DNA of 64,000 nucleotides from Streptomyces sp. MH60 (GCF_002939385.1 NZ_MULI01000017.1:1-64000); one strand, 5' to 3'. Positions 18,400 through 27,425 are shown, counted from the stretch's first letter. Numbers and translations: made by a program. Notes: a model not told the origin generated them from the sequence alone.

Positions 18400-18540
18400 T
18401 CCCCCGACTCGCCGGACGCGCGGACCAGGCCCAGTTCGTAGGCGACGATCACCGCCTGGGCCCGGTCGCGCAGCTCCAGCTTGGCGAACAGCCGGTTGAT
18501 GTGGGTCTACACGGTGGCCGCGCCCACGGCCGCGACCAGG
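18384..18540 (-). pseudogene. Remnant of a LuxR-type response regulator (C-terminal HTH only)
   Basis: Read on the minus strand, this encodes THINRLFAKLELRDRAQAVIV and then AYELGLV, the second half of a LuxR/NarL DNA-binding domain, down to a normal TAG stop at 18384. Just before it, where the family has TVKTH, the codon for Lys is TAG, a nonsense change. Upstream homology fades within about ten codons, where the glycosyltransferase remnant on the other strand begins. The receiver domain is gone. It cannot be functional as it stands. Confidence 0.8.
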
Positions 18541-18545
18541 CCCGG

Positions 18546-19491
18546 CGAGTCCTTCCCGTACCCGGTGGTCCGCCACCCGGTCCGCACCCTCCTGCCGACT
18601 CTCCGGGCGACCGCGCACGCCGCGGCGGTGGATCGCCGGTACGGCTGCGACCGGGTGTGGTTCGGCGCGGCGGCGCCCCTCGCGCCCGGGGCCCGCGGCC
18701 TGTTGCGCCGCATCGGCTCCCAGGTGGACACGCTGACCTGGCTGGGCGAGCGCACCCGGGGCCCGATCGAGGCGGCCCTCGCCCCCGGCACCCGGACGGC
18801 CCGGCTGGTCCCCGGCGTGGACACCGGGGCCTTCCACCCCGCTGCCGACGGCACCCGGATCAGGACGAGGTACGGCCTGGGCCACCGCCCCGTGATCCTG
18901 TGCGCGGCCCGGCTGGTCCCGCGCAAGGGCCAGGACACCCTGATCAGGGCGCTGCCCTGGGTGCGCAGGGCGGTGCCGGACGCCGTGCTGCTCCTGGTCG
19001 GCGATGGCCCTCACGCGGCCGGGCTGCGGCAACTGGCCCTGCGCGAGGGCGTCATGGACTCGGTCCACTTCGCCGGCGGCCATCCCCACCACGCGCTCCC
19101 GGCCTTCTACGCCGCCGCCGACGTCTTCGCGATGCCCTGCCGTACCCGCAGGGGCGGTCTGGAGGTGGAGGGCCTCGGCGTCGTGTACCTGGAGGCCGCC
19201 GCGTCCGGACTGCCGGTCGTCGCGGGCGACTCGGGCGGCGCGCCGGACGCGGTGCGCGAGGGTGAGACGGGGCATGTCGTCGACGGCCGCTCGGTCGCGG
19301 CGACGGCGGACCGGCTGATCAGGCTCCTGCGCGATCCCCGGCTCGCCCGCGCCATGGGCGGCGCGGGCCGCGACTGGCTGCGTACGGCATGGTCCTGGGA
19401 CCACGCGTACGCGACGCTGCGGGACCTGCTGTCGGGTCGGACGGCGGGCTGCCGCACAGTGAGACCGGCCGACACCCGGCACCACACCTGA
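18546..19491 (+). pseudogene. Truncated PimB-like family 4 glycosyltransferase
   Basis: The readable frame matches the phosphatidylinositol alpha-mannosyltransferase/GT4 group. It has VWFGAAAPL, a C-terminal Rossmann domain with LCAARLVPRKGQDTLI, LLLVGDGP, and the donor-binding E-x7-E region EVEGLGVVYLEAAASG. The first 60 or so residues of the family (ending near the acceptor loop) are missing, and about 30 residues appear deleted between AAAPLAP and LLRRIG. The frame stays open leftward to a TTG at 18481, but those codons are antisense to the LuxR remnant and have no ribosome-binding site. I infer a recombination product that may still yield a fragment with only the donor domain. Confidence 0.72.
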
Positions 19492-19504
19492 CAAGGCGGA
19501 GACG

Positions 19505-19918
19505 ATGACCTCACAGACGAAGCCCGTGGACCACGAACTCGTCGAGGCCGCGGCGCACGTGGCCCGCACCCGTTGCCGGGGCGACAACCACACCATGGCC
19601 GCCGCGGCCCGCGCCCGGGACGGGCGGATCGTCACGGCGGTCAACGCCTACCACTTCACCGGCGGCCCCTGCGCCGAGCTGGTCGTCGTCGGCGCGGCGG
19701 CGGCCCAGGGCGTGTACGAGCTGGAGACGATCGTCGCCGTCGGCGACCGCGAGCGCGGGGTCGTCCCGCCGTGCGGCCGGTGCCGTCAGGTCCTGCTCGA
19801 CTACTTCCCCGGGCTCAAGGTGATCGTCGGGGACGGGGACCGCGTCCGTGCGGTCCCCGTCACCGACCTGCTGCCCGAGACGTACGTCTGGGCGGACCAC
19901 CAGCTCGACGCCGGGTGA
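19505..19918 (+). CDS. Cytidine deaminase-like zinc hydrolase (blasticidin-S-deaminase type)
   Basis: A small cytoplasmic deaminase of 137 aa. The zinc site is complete: C-A-E in GGPCAELVV (Cys ligand and catalytic Glu) and PPCGRCRQV, which gives the other two cysteines. Tetrameric cytidine deaminases and blasticidin-S deaminases both have this layout. The length and the sequence around NAYHFTGGPC look more like the latter group, but substrate cannot be decided. It starts 13 bases after the glycosyltransferase remnant, with GGCGGAG before the ATG. Possible roles are pyrimidine salvage or detoxification of a nucleoside antibiotic. Confidence 0.82.
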   Translation: MTSQTKPVDHELVEAAAHVARTRCRGDNHTMAAAARARDGRIVTAVNAYHFTGGPCAELVVVGAAAAQGVYELETIVAVGDRERGVVPPCGRCRQVLLDYFPGLKVIVGDGDRVRAVPVTDLLPETYVWADHQLDAG

Positions 19919-19927
19919 GGCCGGGCG

Positions 19928-21373
19928 TCAGAGCGCGAGTCCGGTGAGGACCAGCACCCGCTCGTAGGTGTAGTCGTCCATCGCGAACTTCACGCCCTCG
20001 CGGCCGACGCCGGACTGCTTGGCGCCGCCGTACGGCATCTGGTCGGCGCGGTAGGAGGGGACGTCGCCGATGACCACGCCGCCGACCTCCAGGGCGCGGT
20101 GGGCGCGGAACGCGGCCTGCAGGTCGTGGGTGAACACGCCTGCCTGGAGGCCGTACTTGGAGTCGTTGACGGCGGCGAACGCCTCGGCCTCGCCGGTCAC
20201 CTTCCGGACGCTGAGGACGGGGCCGAAGACCTCCTCGTGGGCGAGGGTGGTGTCGGCGGGGAGGTCGGCGAGGACGGTCGGGGCGTAGGAGGCGCCGTCG
20301 CGCTTGCCGCCGGTGAGGAGCTTCGCGCCGGCCGTGACGGCCTCCTCGACCCACGCCGCCACGCGCTCGGCGGCGGCCTCGCTGACCAGCGGGCCGACGT
20401 CCGTCGCCTCGTCGTTCGGGTCGCCGGTGACCTGGGCCTCGACGGCGGCGACGATGCGGGGCAGCAGGCGGTCGTAGACGGCCGCGTCGGCGATCACGCG
20501 CTGCACGGAGATGCAGGACTGGCCGCCCTGGTAGTTGGAGAAGGTGGCGATGCGCGCCGCCGCCCGGTCCAGGTCCTCGTCGCTCGCCCAGTCGGCGAGG
20601 ACGACGGCCGCGCCGTTGCCGCCCAGCTCCAGCGTGCAGTGCTTGCGGGGCACCGAGTCCATGATCGCGTAACCGACGGTCTCGGAGCCGGTGAAGGAGA
20701 TGACCGGGAGGCGCTCGTCCTGGACGAGGACGGGCATCTTGTCGTTCGGGACCGGGAGGATGCTCCAGGAGCCGGCGGGCAGCTCGGTCTCGGCGAGCAG
20801 CTCGCCGAGGATCAGGCCGGACAGGGGGGTGGCGGGGGCCGGCTTGAGGATGATGGGCGCGCCGGCGGCGATCGCGGGGGCGATCTTGTGGGCGCACAGG
20901 TTGAGGGGGAAGTTGAAGGGCGCGATGCCGAGGACGACGCCCTTGGGGAAGCGGCGGGTGAGGGCGAGGCGGCCCTGGCCGCCGGCGTCGGTGTCCAGGC
21001 GCTGGGCCTCGCCGCCGTTGAAGCGGCGGGCCTCCTCGGCGGCGAAGCGGAACACGGAGACGGCGCGGCCGACCTCGCCGCGGGCCCACTTGACCGGCTT
21101 GCCGTTCTCGGCGGAGATCAGGCGGGCGATCTCCTCGGTGCGCTCCGCCAGGCGGCGGCTGACGTGGTCGAGGGCGGCGGCGCGGAGGTGGGCGGGGGTG
21201 GCGGCGAACTCGTCCCGTACGGCGTACGCGGCGGCCACGGCCTCTTCGACCTGGGCGTCGGTGGGGAGGCTCACCGTGCCGACGGTGGTGCCGTCCCAGG
21301 GGGAGGTGACGTCGAAGCCGGACTCGCCGGTGGCCTGGCGGCCGGCGAGCCAGAAGGCGTGGGTGGAAGTCAT
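19928..21373 (-). CDS. NAD(P)-dependent aldehyde dehydrogenase, probably succinate-semialdehyde type
   Basis: An ALDH-superfamily enzyme of 481 aa. Visible family elements are FNFPLNLCAHKIAPA (coenzyme site), FTGSETVG, the catalytic Glu in LELGGNGA and the catalytic Cys in QGGQSCIS. Near the end are HEEVFGPV and the loop PYGGAKQSG. The start ATG at 21373 gives the normal length. It is followed upstream on the same strand by a PucR regulator, with gabT a few genes further. In that setting oxidation of succinic semialdehyde to succinate is the most economical role. Sequence features also recall lactaldehyde/phosphonoacetaldehyde-type ALDHs, so specificity is uncertain. Confidence 0.85.
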   Translation of the reverse strand: MTSTHAFWLAGRQATGESGFDVTSPWDGTTVGTVSLPTDAQVEEAVAAAYAVRDEFAATPAHLRAAALDHVSRRLAERTEEIARLISAENGKPVKWARGEVGRAVSVFRFAAEEARRFNGGEAQRLDTDAGGQGRLALTRRFPKGVVLGIAPFNFPLNLCAHKIAPAIAAGAPIILKPAPATPLSGLILGELLAETELPAGSWSILPVPNDKMPVLVQDERLPVISFTGSETVGYAIMDSVPRKHCTLELGGNGAAVVLADWASDEDLDRAAARIATFSNYQGGQSCISVQRVIADAAVYDRLLPRIVAAVEAQVTGDPNDEATDVGPLVSEAAAERVAAWVEEAVTAGAKLLTGGKRDGASYAPTVLADLPADTTLAHEEVFGPVLSVRKVTGEAEAFAAVNDSKYGLQAGVFTHDLQAAFRAHRALEVGGVVIGDVPSYRADQMPYGGAKQSGVGREGVKFAMDDYTYERVLVLTGLAL

Positions 21374-21513
21374 TGTCGAGTCCCGGCCCTTCCGCGTTGG
21401 GGGTGGTGTGTACGGGTGCGGGGTCCACGGTAGGGCGGGGCGGGGTGGACGGTGTTTGTCCGGGGTGTAGTGGTGGGCGGCGGGTGTTCGACGTGGTGGC
21501 CAGGTGGGGGCCG

Positions 21514-23163
21514 TTACTCGGGTGCCGTCGCCTTCAGGGCCAGCCACAGCTCCATGCGGACGTCCGGGTCGTCCAGGGAGCGGCCGAGGATCTCCTCCAC
21601 CCGGCGCATCCGGTAGCGCAGGGTGTGGCGGTGGACGCCGAGGTCGGCGGCGGCCGCGTCCCACTGGCCGTGGCGGGAGAGCCAGGCGCGCACGGAGGCG
21701 ACGAGGTCGCCCCGGCCGGTGGCGTCGTGGTCGCGCAGCGCCCGCAGGAGGCCGTCGGCGAAGGCGCGCACCGCGTCGTCGGCGAGGAGCGGCAGGACCG
21801 AACCGGCCGCCACGTGCTCGTGCTCCACGCAGACGCGGCCACGCCGGCGGGCCACCGACAGGGCCTGCTCGGCCTGCTTGTAGGCGGCGGACGCGGCGAT
21901 GGGTCCGGACGGGGCGGAGAGGCCGAGGACCAGGCTCTCCTCGTCGCCGCCCGCACGGGACTCGGACACCGGGCGGGCGGCCTCCAGCGCCGACGCGTGC
22001 TCGACGCAGGCGGCGACGGCCGCGCCGCCGTCGGTGGCCAGCACCACCAGGCGTTCGCCCTCGGGGACGACCAGCACCGCCTCGCCGGAGCGGGCCGCCG
22101 CGGATTCCGCTGCCTCGGCGAGCGCGCCGAGGGTGCCGGGCGGGTCGCCGCCGGTGTCACCGCCCGTGTCACTGGTGGCCGTGGAGGTCCTGGTCCTGGC
22201 CGCCGACGACTCGGCGACGATGATCCGGAACGGCGCGTCCAGCAGGCCGCCGTACAGGTCCCCGGCGACCGTGCGCGCGTGGTCGGGTTCGCCGGCCAGC
22301 AGCATGCGCAGCACGGCCGCGTCGATGCGGAGCACGGCCTCGTGCAGGGAGCGGGAGCGTTCCGTGGTGAGGGTCAGCAGGGCGATGGCGGAGTGGACGG
22401 CGTACCGCTCGGCGGTGCCCAGGGCGGCGGCCGTGCCGACGGCGAGCGCGGAGCGGGGCCTGCGGGAGGTGCCCAGGGAGTGCAGCTCGACCCGGTCGGC
22501 GTTCTCGGGGTGCTCGGTGTTCCCGGCTCCGCCGACCACCGACGAGGCCGGTGCGGGGCGCTCGCGCAGCCGTTGCACGTCCGCGGTGAGCCGCGCCGCC
22601 CTGCGGCCCGCCCACTCCGGCGCGGCGGCGACGACGGCGCCGGCGGCGTCGTACAGCGCCGCCCAGCCGTCGACCTGGGCGGCGAGCGCGGCCAGCAGGC
22701 CCTCCGGGCCGTCGGTCAGGGTCCGCCGGGTCAGCTCGCGCTGGGCGGCGAAGCCCGCGGTGACCGCGCGGTACTGGTCGGCGGCGATCGCGGCGGAGAC
22801 GGCCTTGCTGATGGCGAGGAAGGGGGTGCGGCGCGGCACCTCCAGGAGCGGCAGCCCTTCCCGCCGGGCCGCGTGCACCAGGGCCTCGGGGACGTGGTCG
22901 TAGGTGACCCCGACGGCGAACCCGAGGCCCACCACTCCGGCGTCCGCCAGCCGTTTCACGTACCGGTGCATCGCCTCGGGGTCCTCGGCGTCCAGCTTGA
23001 GGGCGGTGATCAGCAGCAGTTCCCCGCCCTCCATGTAGGGCACGGGGTCGGCGAGTTCGCTGACGTGGGCCCAGCGCACCGGTACGTCGAGGCGGTCCTC
23101 ACCGGCGCGCACGGTCAGCTTCAGCGCCGAGTGGTGGACGAGCGAGGCGAGCGTGGGGGGCAT
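21514..23163 (-). CDS. PucR-family transcriptional regulator
   Basis: A 549-aa regulator. The N-terminal PucR ligand-sensing domain spans about residues 1-125 (SELADPVPYMEGGELLLITAL). The C-terminal helix-turn-helix is in the last 60 residues (LGVHRHTLRYRMRRVEEILG), with a GGDEF-like CdaR domain between them. PucR-type regulators often control amine, purine or GABA catabolism. This one sits between an aldehyde dehydrogenase and gabT, so it is a good candidate GABA-responsive activator of both. It lies 140 bases upstream of the ALDH gene on the same strand. Confidence 0.9.
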   Translation of the reverse strand: MPPTLASLVHHSALKLTVRAGEDRLDVPVRWAHVSELADPVPYMEGGELLLITALKLDAEDPEAMHRYVKRLADAGVVGLGFAVGVTYDHVPEALVHAARREGLPLLEVPRRTPFLAISKAVSAAIAADQYRAVTAGFAAQRELTRRTLTDGPEGLLAALAAQVDGWAALYDAAGAVVAAAPEWAGRRAARLTADVQRLRERPAPASSVVGGAGNTEHPENADRVELHSLGTSRRPRSALAVGTAAALGTAERYAVHSAIALLTLTTERSRSLHEAVLRIDAAVLRMLLAGEPDHARTVAGDLYGGLLDAPFRIIVAESSAARTRTSTATSDTGGDTGGDPPGTLGALAEAAESAAARSGEAVLVVPEGERLVVLATDGGAAVAACVEHASALEAARPVSESRAGGDEESLVLGLSAPSGPIAASAAYKQAEQALSVARRRGRVCVEHEHVAAGSVLPLLADDAVRAFADGLLRALRDHDATGRGDLVASVRAWLSRHGQWDAAAADLGVHRHTLRYRMRRVEEILGRSLDDPDVRMELWLALKATAPE

Positions 23164-23280
23164 GGGGCCTGGGCCTTCGGGTCTGCGTCGGGGTGTGAGG
23201 CCGGCTGCGGGGCCGGTGTGGAGTCCGTGTGATCTTTTGGCCGCCGCGTATGAACGACCTGTGTCGATTCTGCCTCACTG

Positions 23281-23312
23281 TACGGTCCCCGGGTGCCCGC
23301 CCGGGGACCGTA
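23281..23312 (-). terminator. Terminator of the VirD4-like ATPase gene
   Basis: A perfect 13-bp stem (TACGGTCCCCGGG and its complement) with a TGCCCG loop. It begins five bases past the stop codon of the minus-strand ATPase gene and separates it from the PucR gene. Confidence 0.75.
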
Positions 23313-23316
23313 CGGC

Positions 23317-25440
23317 TCACCCGCGCAGATCCACCAGCAGAGGCGGCGCGTGCTCCCCCTTGACGCTGGTCAGCGACAGCACCGCGTGCCCGGCCGGCAC
23401 GGCGTGCGCCAGCTCGGAGGCCGACCAGCGTTCCCGCTCGACCTGGCGGACGGTCACCGCGCGCGCGGTGGGCGCCTTGCCGGTGATCACCCGGCGGAGC
23501 ATGTGCACGGCCTTGCCCGCCGGGGTCTCGGCGATGATCTGCCGGTCGGTGACGTCGCGGGCCTCGGTCCACTCCTTGCCCCACACCTCGGCGAAGTCCT
23601 GCCCGTCCCAGGGGGTGAGCCCGGACAGCGCCATCCGGCACCCGATGGCCCCGAGCAGCGGCCCGCGCAGCGGGCGCGGCACGTCGTCCAGGGTGCGCAG
23701 GGTCAGGACCACTCCGGCACCGGCCGAGCGCAGCCGCTGCACGCCCCGTACCGCCTCCGGCGTCACCACTCCGCTCGCGTCGTCCAGCACCAGGCAGGCG
23801 AACAGCGACCGGTCCTCCCGCGTCGAGACGCTCGCCGTGAACTGGGCGAGCACCAGCCGGGCCAGCATCCGGGAGGCGTCGGCGTGACCGCGCTGCGGCA
23901 GGTCGATGCGGACCCGCACCGGGTGGTCGAGGGCCTTGAGGGAGAAGGGCCGGGACTGTCCCGAGGTGTCGAAGAAGGGGGCGAAGGCGGGCCGGTCGAG
24001 CAGCGCCACCCGGTCGGCCAGGACGCCGCCCAGGTCGCCGGGCCGCTCCAGCTGGCGTTCGCGCGCGTCCAGCTCGCGCAGCAGGGAGTCCTGCCCGGCC
24101 ACGCGCAGCCCCTCGCGCAGTTCGGCCAGCGGTCCGGGCGCGCCCTCCAGCAGCTGCCGCAGTTCCGGCACGCCGGGGAAGCGGCCGTGGACCGCGCGGA
24201 AGGGGCCGAGCAACTGGGCGAGGACGGTGGTGGAGCGCCGGGTGTCGCCGCCCTGGTGCTGCTCGGTGAGGTCGCCGGCCAGGGCCTCCGCGAGGACGAC
24301 GGCGGCCTCGTCGGGGTCGGTGGTGCCGCCGTACAGGTCCAGGTCGTACACGGAGTCCGGGTCGCCGATCCGGACGACGACGTCGTAGGCGTCGGCCGGG
24401 CCGAGGTCCGCGCCCGCCGCGCCGACCACGACGACCGCGGCGCGCCCGGCGAGCGCGTGCAGGCACAGCGACTCGGTGAGCGGACGCACCAGGCTGCCGG
24501 TCTTGCCGGAGCCCGCGGGTCCGACGGCGAGCAGGGAGGTGCCGAGCAGGTCGGGCCCGAGGGCGAGACCGGCGCCGCGGTAGGCGTAGGGGTTGCGGGC
24601 GTCGTCGGCGGCCGTGCCGATGCGCACCTGGCCGGTGACGAGGTCGTGCCGGGCCTGCCGGGCGGGCAGGTCGCGGGCGCCGGAGGGGTGGGGGCAGGCG
24701 GCGGAGCCGTGGCTGAGCACCGCGCCGGTGAAGGTGGCGAGGCTGTGCCGCCCGCGCTGCACGCCCTGCCAGGCGCGGGTGATGCGGGCGTGGTCGACGT
24801 CCCGCATGAGTCCGGAGCGGGCGTCGGCGGCGAGCCGTTCGGCGGCGTCGTGAGCACCGGCGGCGCGGAGCGCGGGCCAGGCGGCGGGGTCCTCCTCGGG
24901 GGCGGGCGCGGGGCCCGCGCCGGGGGCGGCGCGGCGCCAGGCGGGCGGGCCGTAGCGCCGCCAGATCTCACCCCAGCGGCCGAGCCGGCCGACGGCGACC
25001 ATGATGATGCCGGCGATCAGGACGTAGTAGGCGTAGACGACCACGACCGAGGCGAAGCTGTGGGGCTCGGCCCAGGAGTCCGGGATCATCGCGTAGAGGG
25101 GCAGCAGCCACCAGCCGCCCAGGTAGCCGTTCCAGAGCAGCGACCAGATCAGCCAGCCGACCAGGAAGGCGATCACCGCGCCGCTCAGCAGCTGGCGGCC
25201 CGGCACCCGCTCGGGCTCCTCCTCGGGCCGCGGCCGGTGCCCGAACCGCCACACGCCGGGCAGTGCCTCGGGGCGCGGGGTGCGCAGCCAGGTCAGGAAG
25301 GCCGAACCGTCCGAGCCCCCCGGTGCCCGCGTCGGCCGTGGCGGCACCGCGGGCGCCGCGGGCACCTCGGGAGGACCCGCCGGACGCGGCACCGGATTCG
25401 CATGCGTGCCCCGCGCGTCCCGGGTCCCGTCGCCGTCCAT
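23317..25440 (-). CDS. Membrane-anchored P-loop ATPase, VirD4/TraG (type IV coupling protein)-like
   Basis: A protein of about 707 aa. A Pro-rich N-terminal tail is followed by two or three membrane segments at about residues 85-165 (AVIAFLVGWLIWSLLW, then VVVVYAYYVLIAGIIMVAVG). The ATPase domain has a Walker A loop GPAGSGKTGS near residue 305 and a Walker B-like FACLVLDDASG. This layout matches coupling ATPases of DNA-transfer or protein-secretion machines. No relaxase, conjugation or secretion gene is near, so the partner is unknown. I chose the ATG at 25440, which has AGGGGG 8 bases upstream; an ATG at 25476 is possible. The gene has its own terminator. Confidence 0.8.
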   Translation of the reverse strand: MDGDGTRDARGTHANPVPRPAGPPEVPAAPAVPPRPTRAPGGSDGSAFLTWLRTPRPEALPGVWRFGHRPRPEEEPERVPGRQLLSGAVIAFLVGWLIWSLLWNGYLGGWWLLPLYAMIPDSWAEPHSFASVVVVYAYYVLIAGIIMVAVGRLGRWGEIWRRYGPPAWRRAAPGAGPAPAPEEDPAAWPALRAAGAHDAAERLAADARSGLMRDVDHARITRAWQGVQRGRHSLATFTGAVLSHGSAACPHPSGARDLPARQARHDLVTGQVRIGTAADDARNPYAYRGAGLALGPDLLGTSLLAVGPAGSGKTGSLVRPLTESLCLHALAGRAAVVVVGAAGADLGPADAYDVVVRIGDPDSVYDLDLYGGTTDPDEAAVVLAEALAGDLTEQHQGGDTRRSTTVLAQLLGPFRAVHGRFPGVPELRQLLEGAPGPLAELREGLRVAGQDSLLRELDARERQLERPGDLGGVLADRVALLDRPAFAPFFDTSGQSRPFSLKALDHPVRVRIDLPQRGHADASRMLARLVLAQFTASVSTREDRSLFACLVLDDASGVVTPEAVRGVQRLRSAGAGVVLTLRTLDDVPRPLRGPLLGAIGCRMALSGLTPWDGQDFAEVWGKEWTEARDVTDRQIIAETPAGKAVHMLRRVITGKAPTARAVTVRQVERERWSASELAHAVPAGHAVLSLTSVKGEHAPPLLVDLRG

Positions 25441-25692
25441 CGCCCTTGCCCCCTGACCAGCCGCTCCGTCCACCATCAGCGAGCCAATCTAACGCCCTCC
25501 CAAGGGGAGTTCACCGCTTACGCGGCCGGGCTCGCGTCGACGTGTCCATATGTCGCCGTTCCCGACACCTGTCCATGCCGGACAACCGGCCGCGCGGACA
25601 ACGCCCACATGGAGCATGCCCACCCCACCGTGCCGGTCCTAGCCTGCGAGAAAAGAAGGCAAGCGTTCGTCCGCAAGACCCCAGGAGCCCCC

Positions 25693-27027
25693 ATGACCGC
25701 CCTTCCGCAGGAGCGCCGCGTCGTCACCGCCATCCCCGGCCCGAAGTCGCGGGAGCTGCAGGCCCGCCGTACGGCCGTGGTCGCGCAGGGGGTGGGCTCC
25801 ACGCTGCCCGTGTTCGTCGCGCGCGCCGGCGGCGGTGTGATCGAGGACGTCGACGGCAACCGTCTGATCGACTTCGGCTCCGGCATCGCGGTGACCTCCG
25901 TCGGCGCCTCCGCCGAGGCCGTCGTACGCAAGGCGTCCGCGCAGCTCGCCGACTTCACCCACACCTGTTTCATGGTCACGCCGTACGAGGGCTACGTCGC
26001 CGTCGCCGAGGCGCTGGCCGAGCTGACGCCGGGCGACCACGCCAAGAAGTCGGCCCTGTTCAACAGCGGCGCCGAGGCCGTGGAGAACGCCGTCAAGATC
26101 GCGCGTGCGTACACCAAGCGGCAGGCCGTGGTGGTCTTCGACCACGGGTACCACGGCCGGACCAACCTGACCATGGCGCTGACCGCGAAGAACATGCCGT
26201 ACAAGCACGGCTTCGGTCCGTTCGCGCCCGAGGTGTACCGCGTGCCGGTCGCCTACGGCTACCGCTGGCCGACCGGTGCTCAGAACGCCGGTCCGGAGGC
26301 CGCCGCCCAGGCGATCGACCAGATCACCAAGCAGGTCGGCGCCGAGAACGTGGCCGCGATCATCATCGAGCCGGTGCTCGGCGAGGGCGGCTTCATCGAG
26401 CCGGCCAAGGGCTTCCTGCCCGCGATCAGCCGGTTCGCCGAGGACAACGGCATCGTCTTCGTCGCGGACGAGATCCAGTCCGGCTTCTGCCGCACCGGTC
26501 AGTGGTTCGCCTGCGAGGACGAGGGCATCGTCCCGGACCTCATCACCACGGCCAAGGGCATCGCGGGCGGTCTGCCGCTTTCCGCCGTCACCGGTCGCGC
26601 CGAGATCATGGACGCCGCGCACTCCGGCGGCCTCGGCGGCACCTACGGCGGCAACCCGGTGGCGTGCGCGGGCGCGCTCGGCGCCATCGAGACGATGAAG
26701 GAGCTGGACCTCAACGCCCGGGCGAAGGAGATCGAGGCGGTCATGAAGTCCCGCCTGTCCGCCATGGCCGAGAAGTTCGACGTCATCGGCGACGTCCGGG
26801 GCCGCGGCGCGATGATCGCGATCGAGCTGGTCAAGGACCGCGCCACCAAGGAGCCGGCCCCGGAGGCGACCGCCGCGCTCGCCAAGGCCTGCCACCAGGA
26901 GGGCCTGCTGGTCCTGACCTGTGGCACCTACGGCAACGTGCTGCGCTTCCTGCCCCCGCTGGTCATCGGGGAGGACCTGCTGAACGAGGGCCTCGACATC
27001 ATCGAGCAGGCCTTCACCCGCATCTGA
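25693..27027 (+). CDS. gabT: 4-aminobutyrate aminotransferase
   Basis: A class-III PLP aminotransferase of 444 aa. It moves the amino group of GABA to 2-oxoglutarate, giving succinic semialdehyde. The cofactor region is clear: SGAEAVENAVKIARA, HGYHGRTN, DEIQSGFCRTG, and the PLP lysine in TTAKGIAGG. AGGAG lies 5 bases before the ATG. With the nearby aldehyde dehydrogenase it forms the GABA shunt to succinate, and it receives GABA from the two polyamine blocks further right. It is transcribed alone, divergently from the ATPase gene. Confidence 0.95.
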   Translation: MTALPQERRVVTAIPGPKSRELQARRTAVVAQGVGSTLPVFVARAGGGVIEDVDGNRLIDFGSGIAVTSVGASAEAVVRKASAQLADFTHTCFMVTPYEGYVAVAEALAELTPGDHAKKSALFNSGAEAVENAVKIARAYTKRQAVVVFDHGYHGRTNLTMALTAKNMPYKHGFGPFAPEVYRVPVAYGYRWPTGAQNAGPEAAAQAIDQITKQVGAENVAAIIIEPVLGEGGFIEPAKGFLPAISRFAEDNGIVFVADEIQSGFCRTGQWFACEDEGIVPDLITTAKGIAGGLPLSAVTGRAEIMDAAHSGGLGGTYGGNPVACAGALGAIETMKELDLNARAKEIEAVMKSRLSAMAEKFDVIGDVRGRGAMIAIELVKDRATKEPAPEATAALAKACHQEGLLVLTCGTYGNVLRFLPPLVIGEDLLNEGLDIIEQAFTRI

Positions 27028-27185
27028 GCACGAGCGTCGAACGCGCATCTGAGCCGCCTTTCGCACGCCTGGCGGGACGACCGGCAGAGCGTGTGAAGAA
27101 CGTGTGCGAGGTGGATGTCAGGACGCCGATGACCCTGTCCTGAGCGCACCCCCTGCCGTAGGTTCTACGCAGATGAGAGATACAC

Positions 27186-27209
27186 CCGCCCACAGGGGAC
27201 TGTGGGCGG
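27186..27209. other. Perfect hairpin in the gabT 3' region
   Basis: CCGCCCACAG and CTGTGGGCGG form a perfect 10-bp stem closed by GGGA. It lies 160 bases past gabT and is not followed by T residues. It could be a terminator or part of a structured small RNA. Confidence 0.6.
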
Positions 27210-27377
27210 ATCATCAGGACGAGGCCTCCCCAGCTTCGACCTGGTCGTGCCTCGCGCACACAACCGGAGCCCACGGGTTCCGGCTTCCTCACCGATCGGA
27301 CGGTCGCCCGCCCCAAACCCCCCGGGGCGCGCGGCGTTCCGGTCAGGACGGCCGCCTCAGCACTCGGGGCGGTGGTT

Positions 27378-27423
27378 CACCGAAGGGCCGGCACACTCCC
27401 CCCCTTGTGCCGGCCCTTCGGTG
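27378..27423. terminator. 18-bp stem terminator between gabT region and TPR gene
   Basis: CACCGAAGGGCCGGCACA pairs perfectly with its complement across a ten-base C-rich loop and is followed on the plus strand by TTT. It can end transcripts from the left and also the converging TPR gene, whose stop is at 27426. Confidence 0.85.
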
Positions 27424-27425
27424 TT

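Larger units (their letters stand above)
27028..27425 (+). ncRNA. Gene-free region after gabT; candidate small RNA ending at a strong terminator
   Basis: These 400 bases contain no convincing coding frame but are structured. A perfect 10-bp hairpin (CCGCCCACAG, GGGA loop) lies at 27186-27209, and an 18-bp terminator stem ends at 27423. A lone terminator 350 bases past gabT suggests either a long 3' UTR or an independent small RNA. I recall that a small RNA named after the orthologous S. coelicolor gabT gene (scr5676) has been reported, but I cannot check this. Its start is not visible; the span given is the whole gap. Confidence 0.4.

Noticed and set aside
23293..25692. A long plus-strand frame leading into gabT
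   Set aside because: The part before 25693 is antisense to the VirD4-like gene and lacks motifs. AGGAG and the family start fix the gabT ATG at 25693.
27093..27143. Very short GTG frame (about 17 codons) after gabT
   Set aside because: No ribosome-binding site and no recognisable peptide. The region is better explained as structured RNA or UTR.
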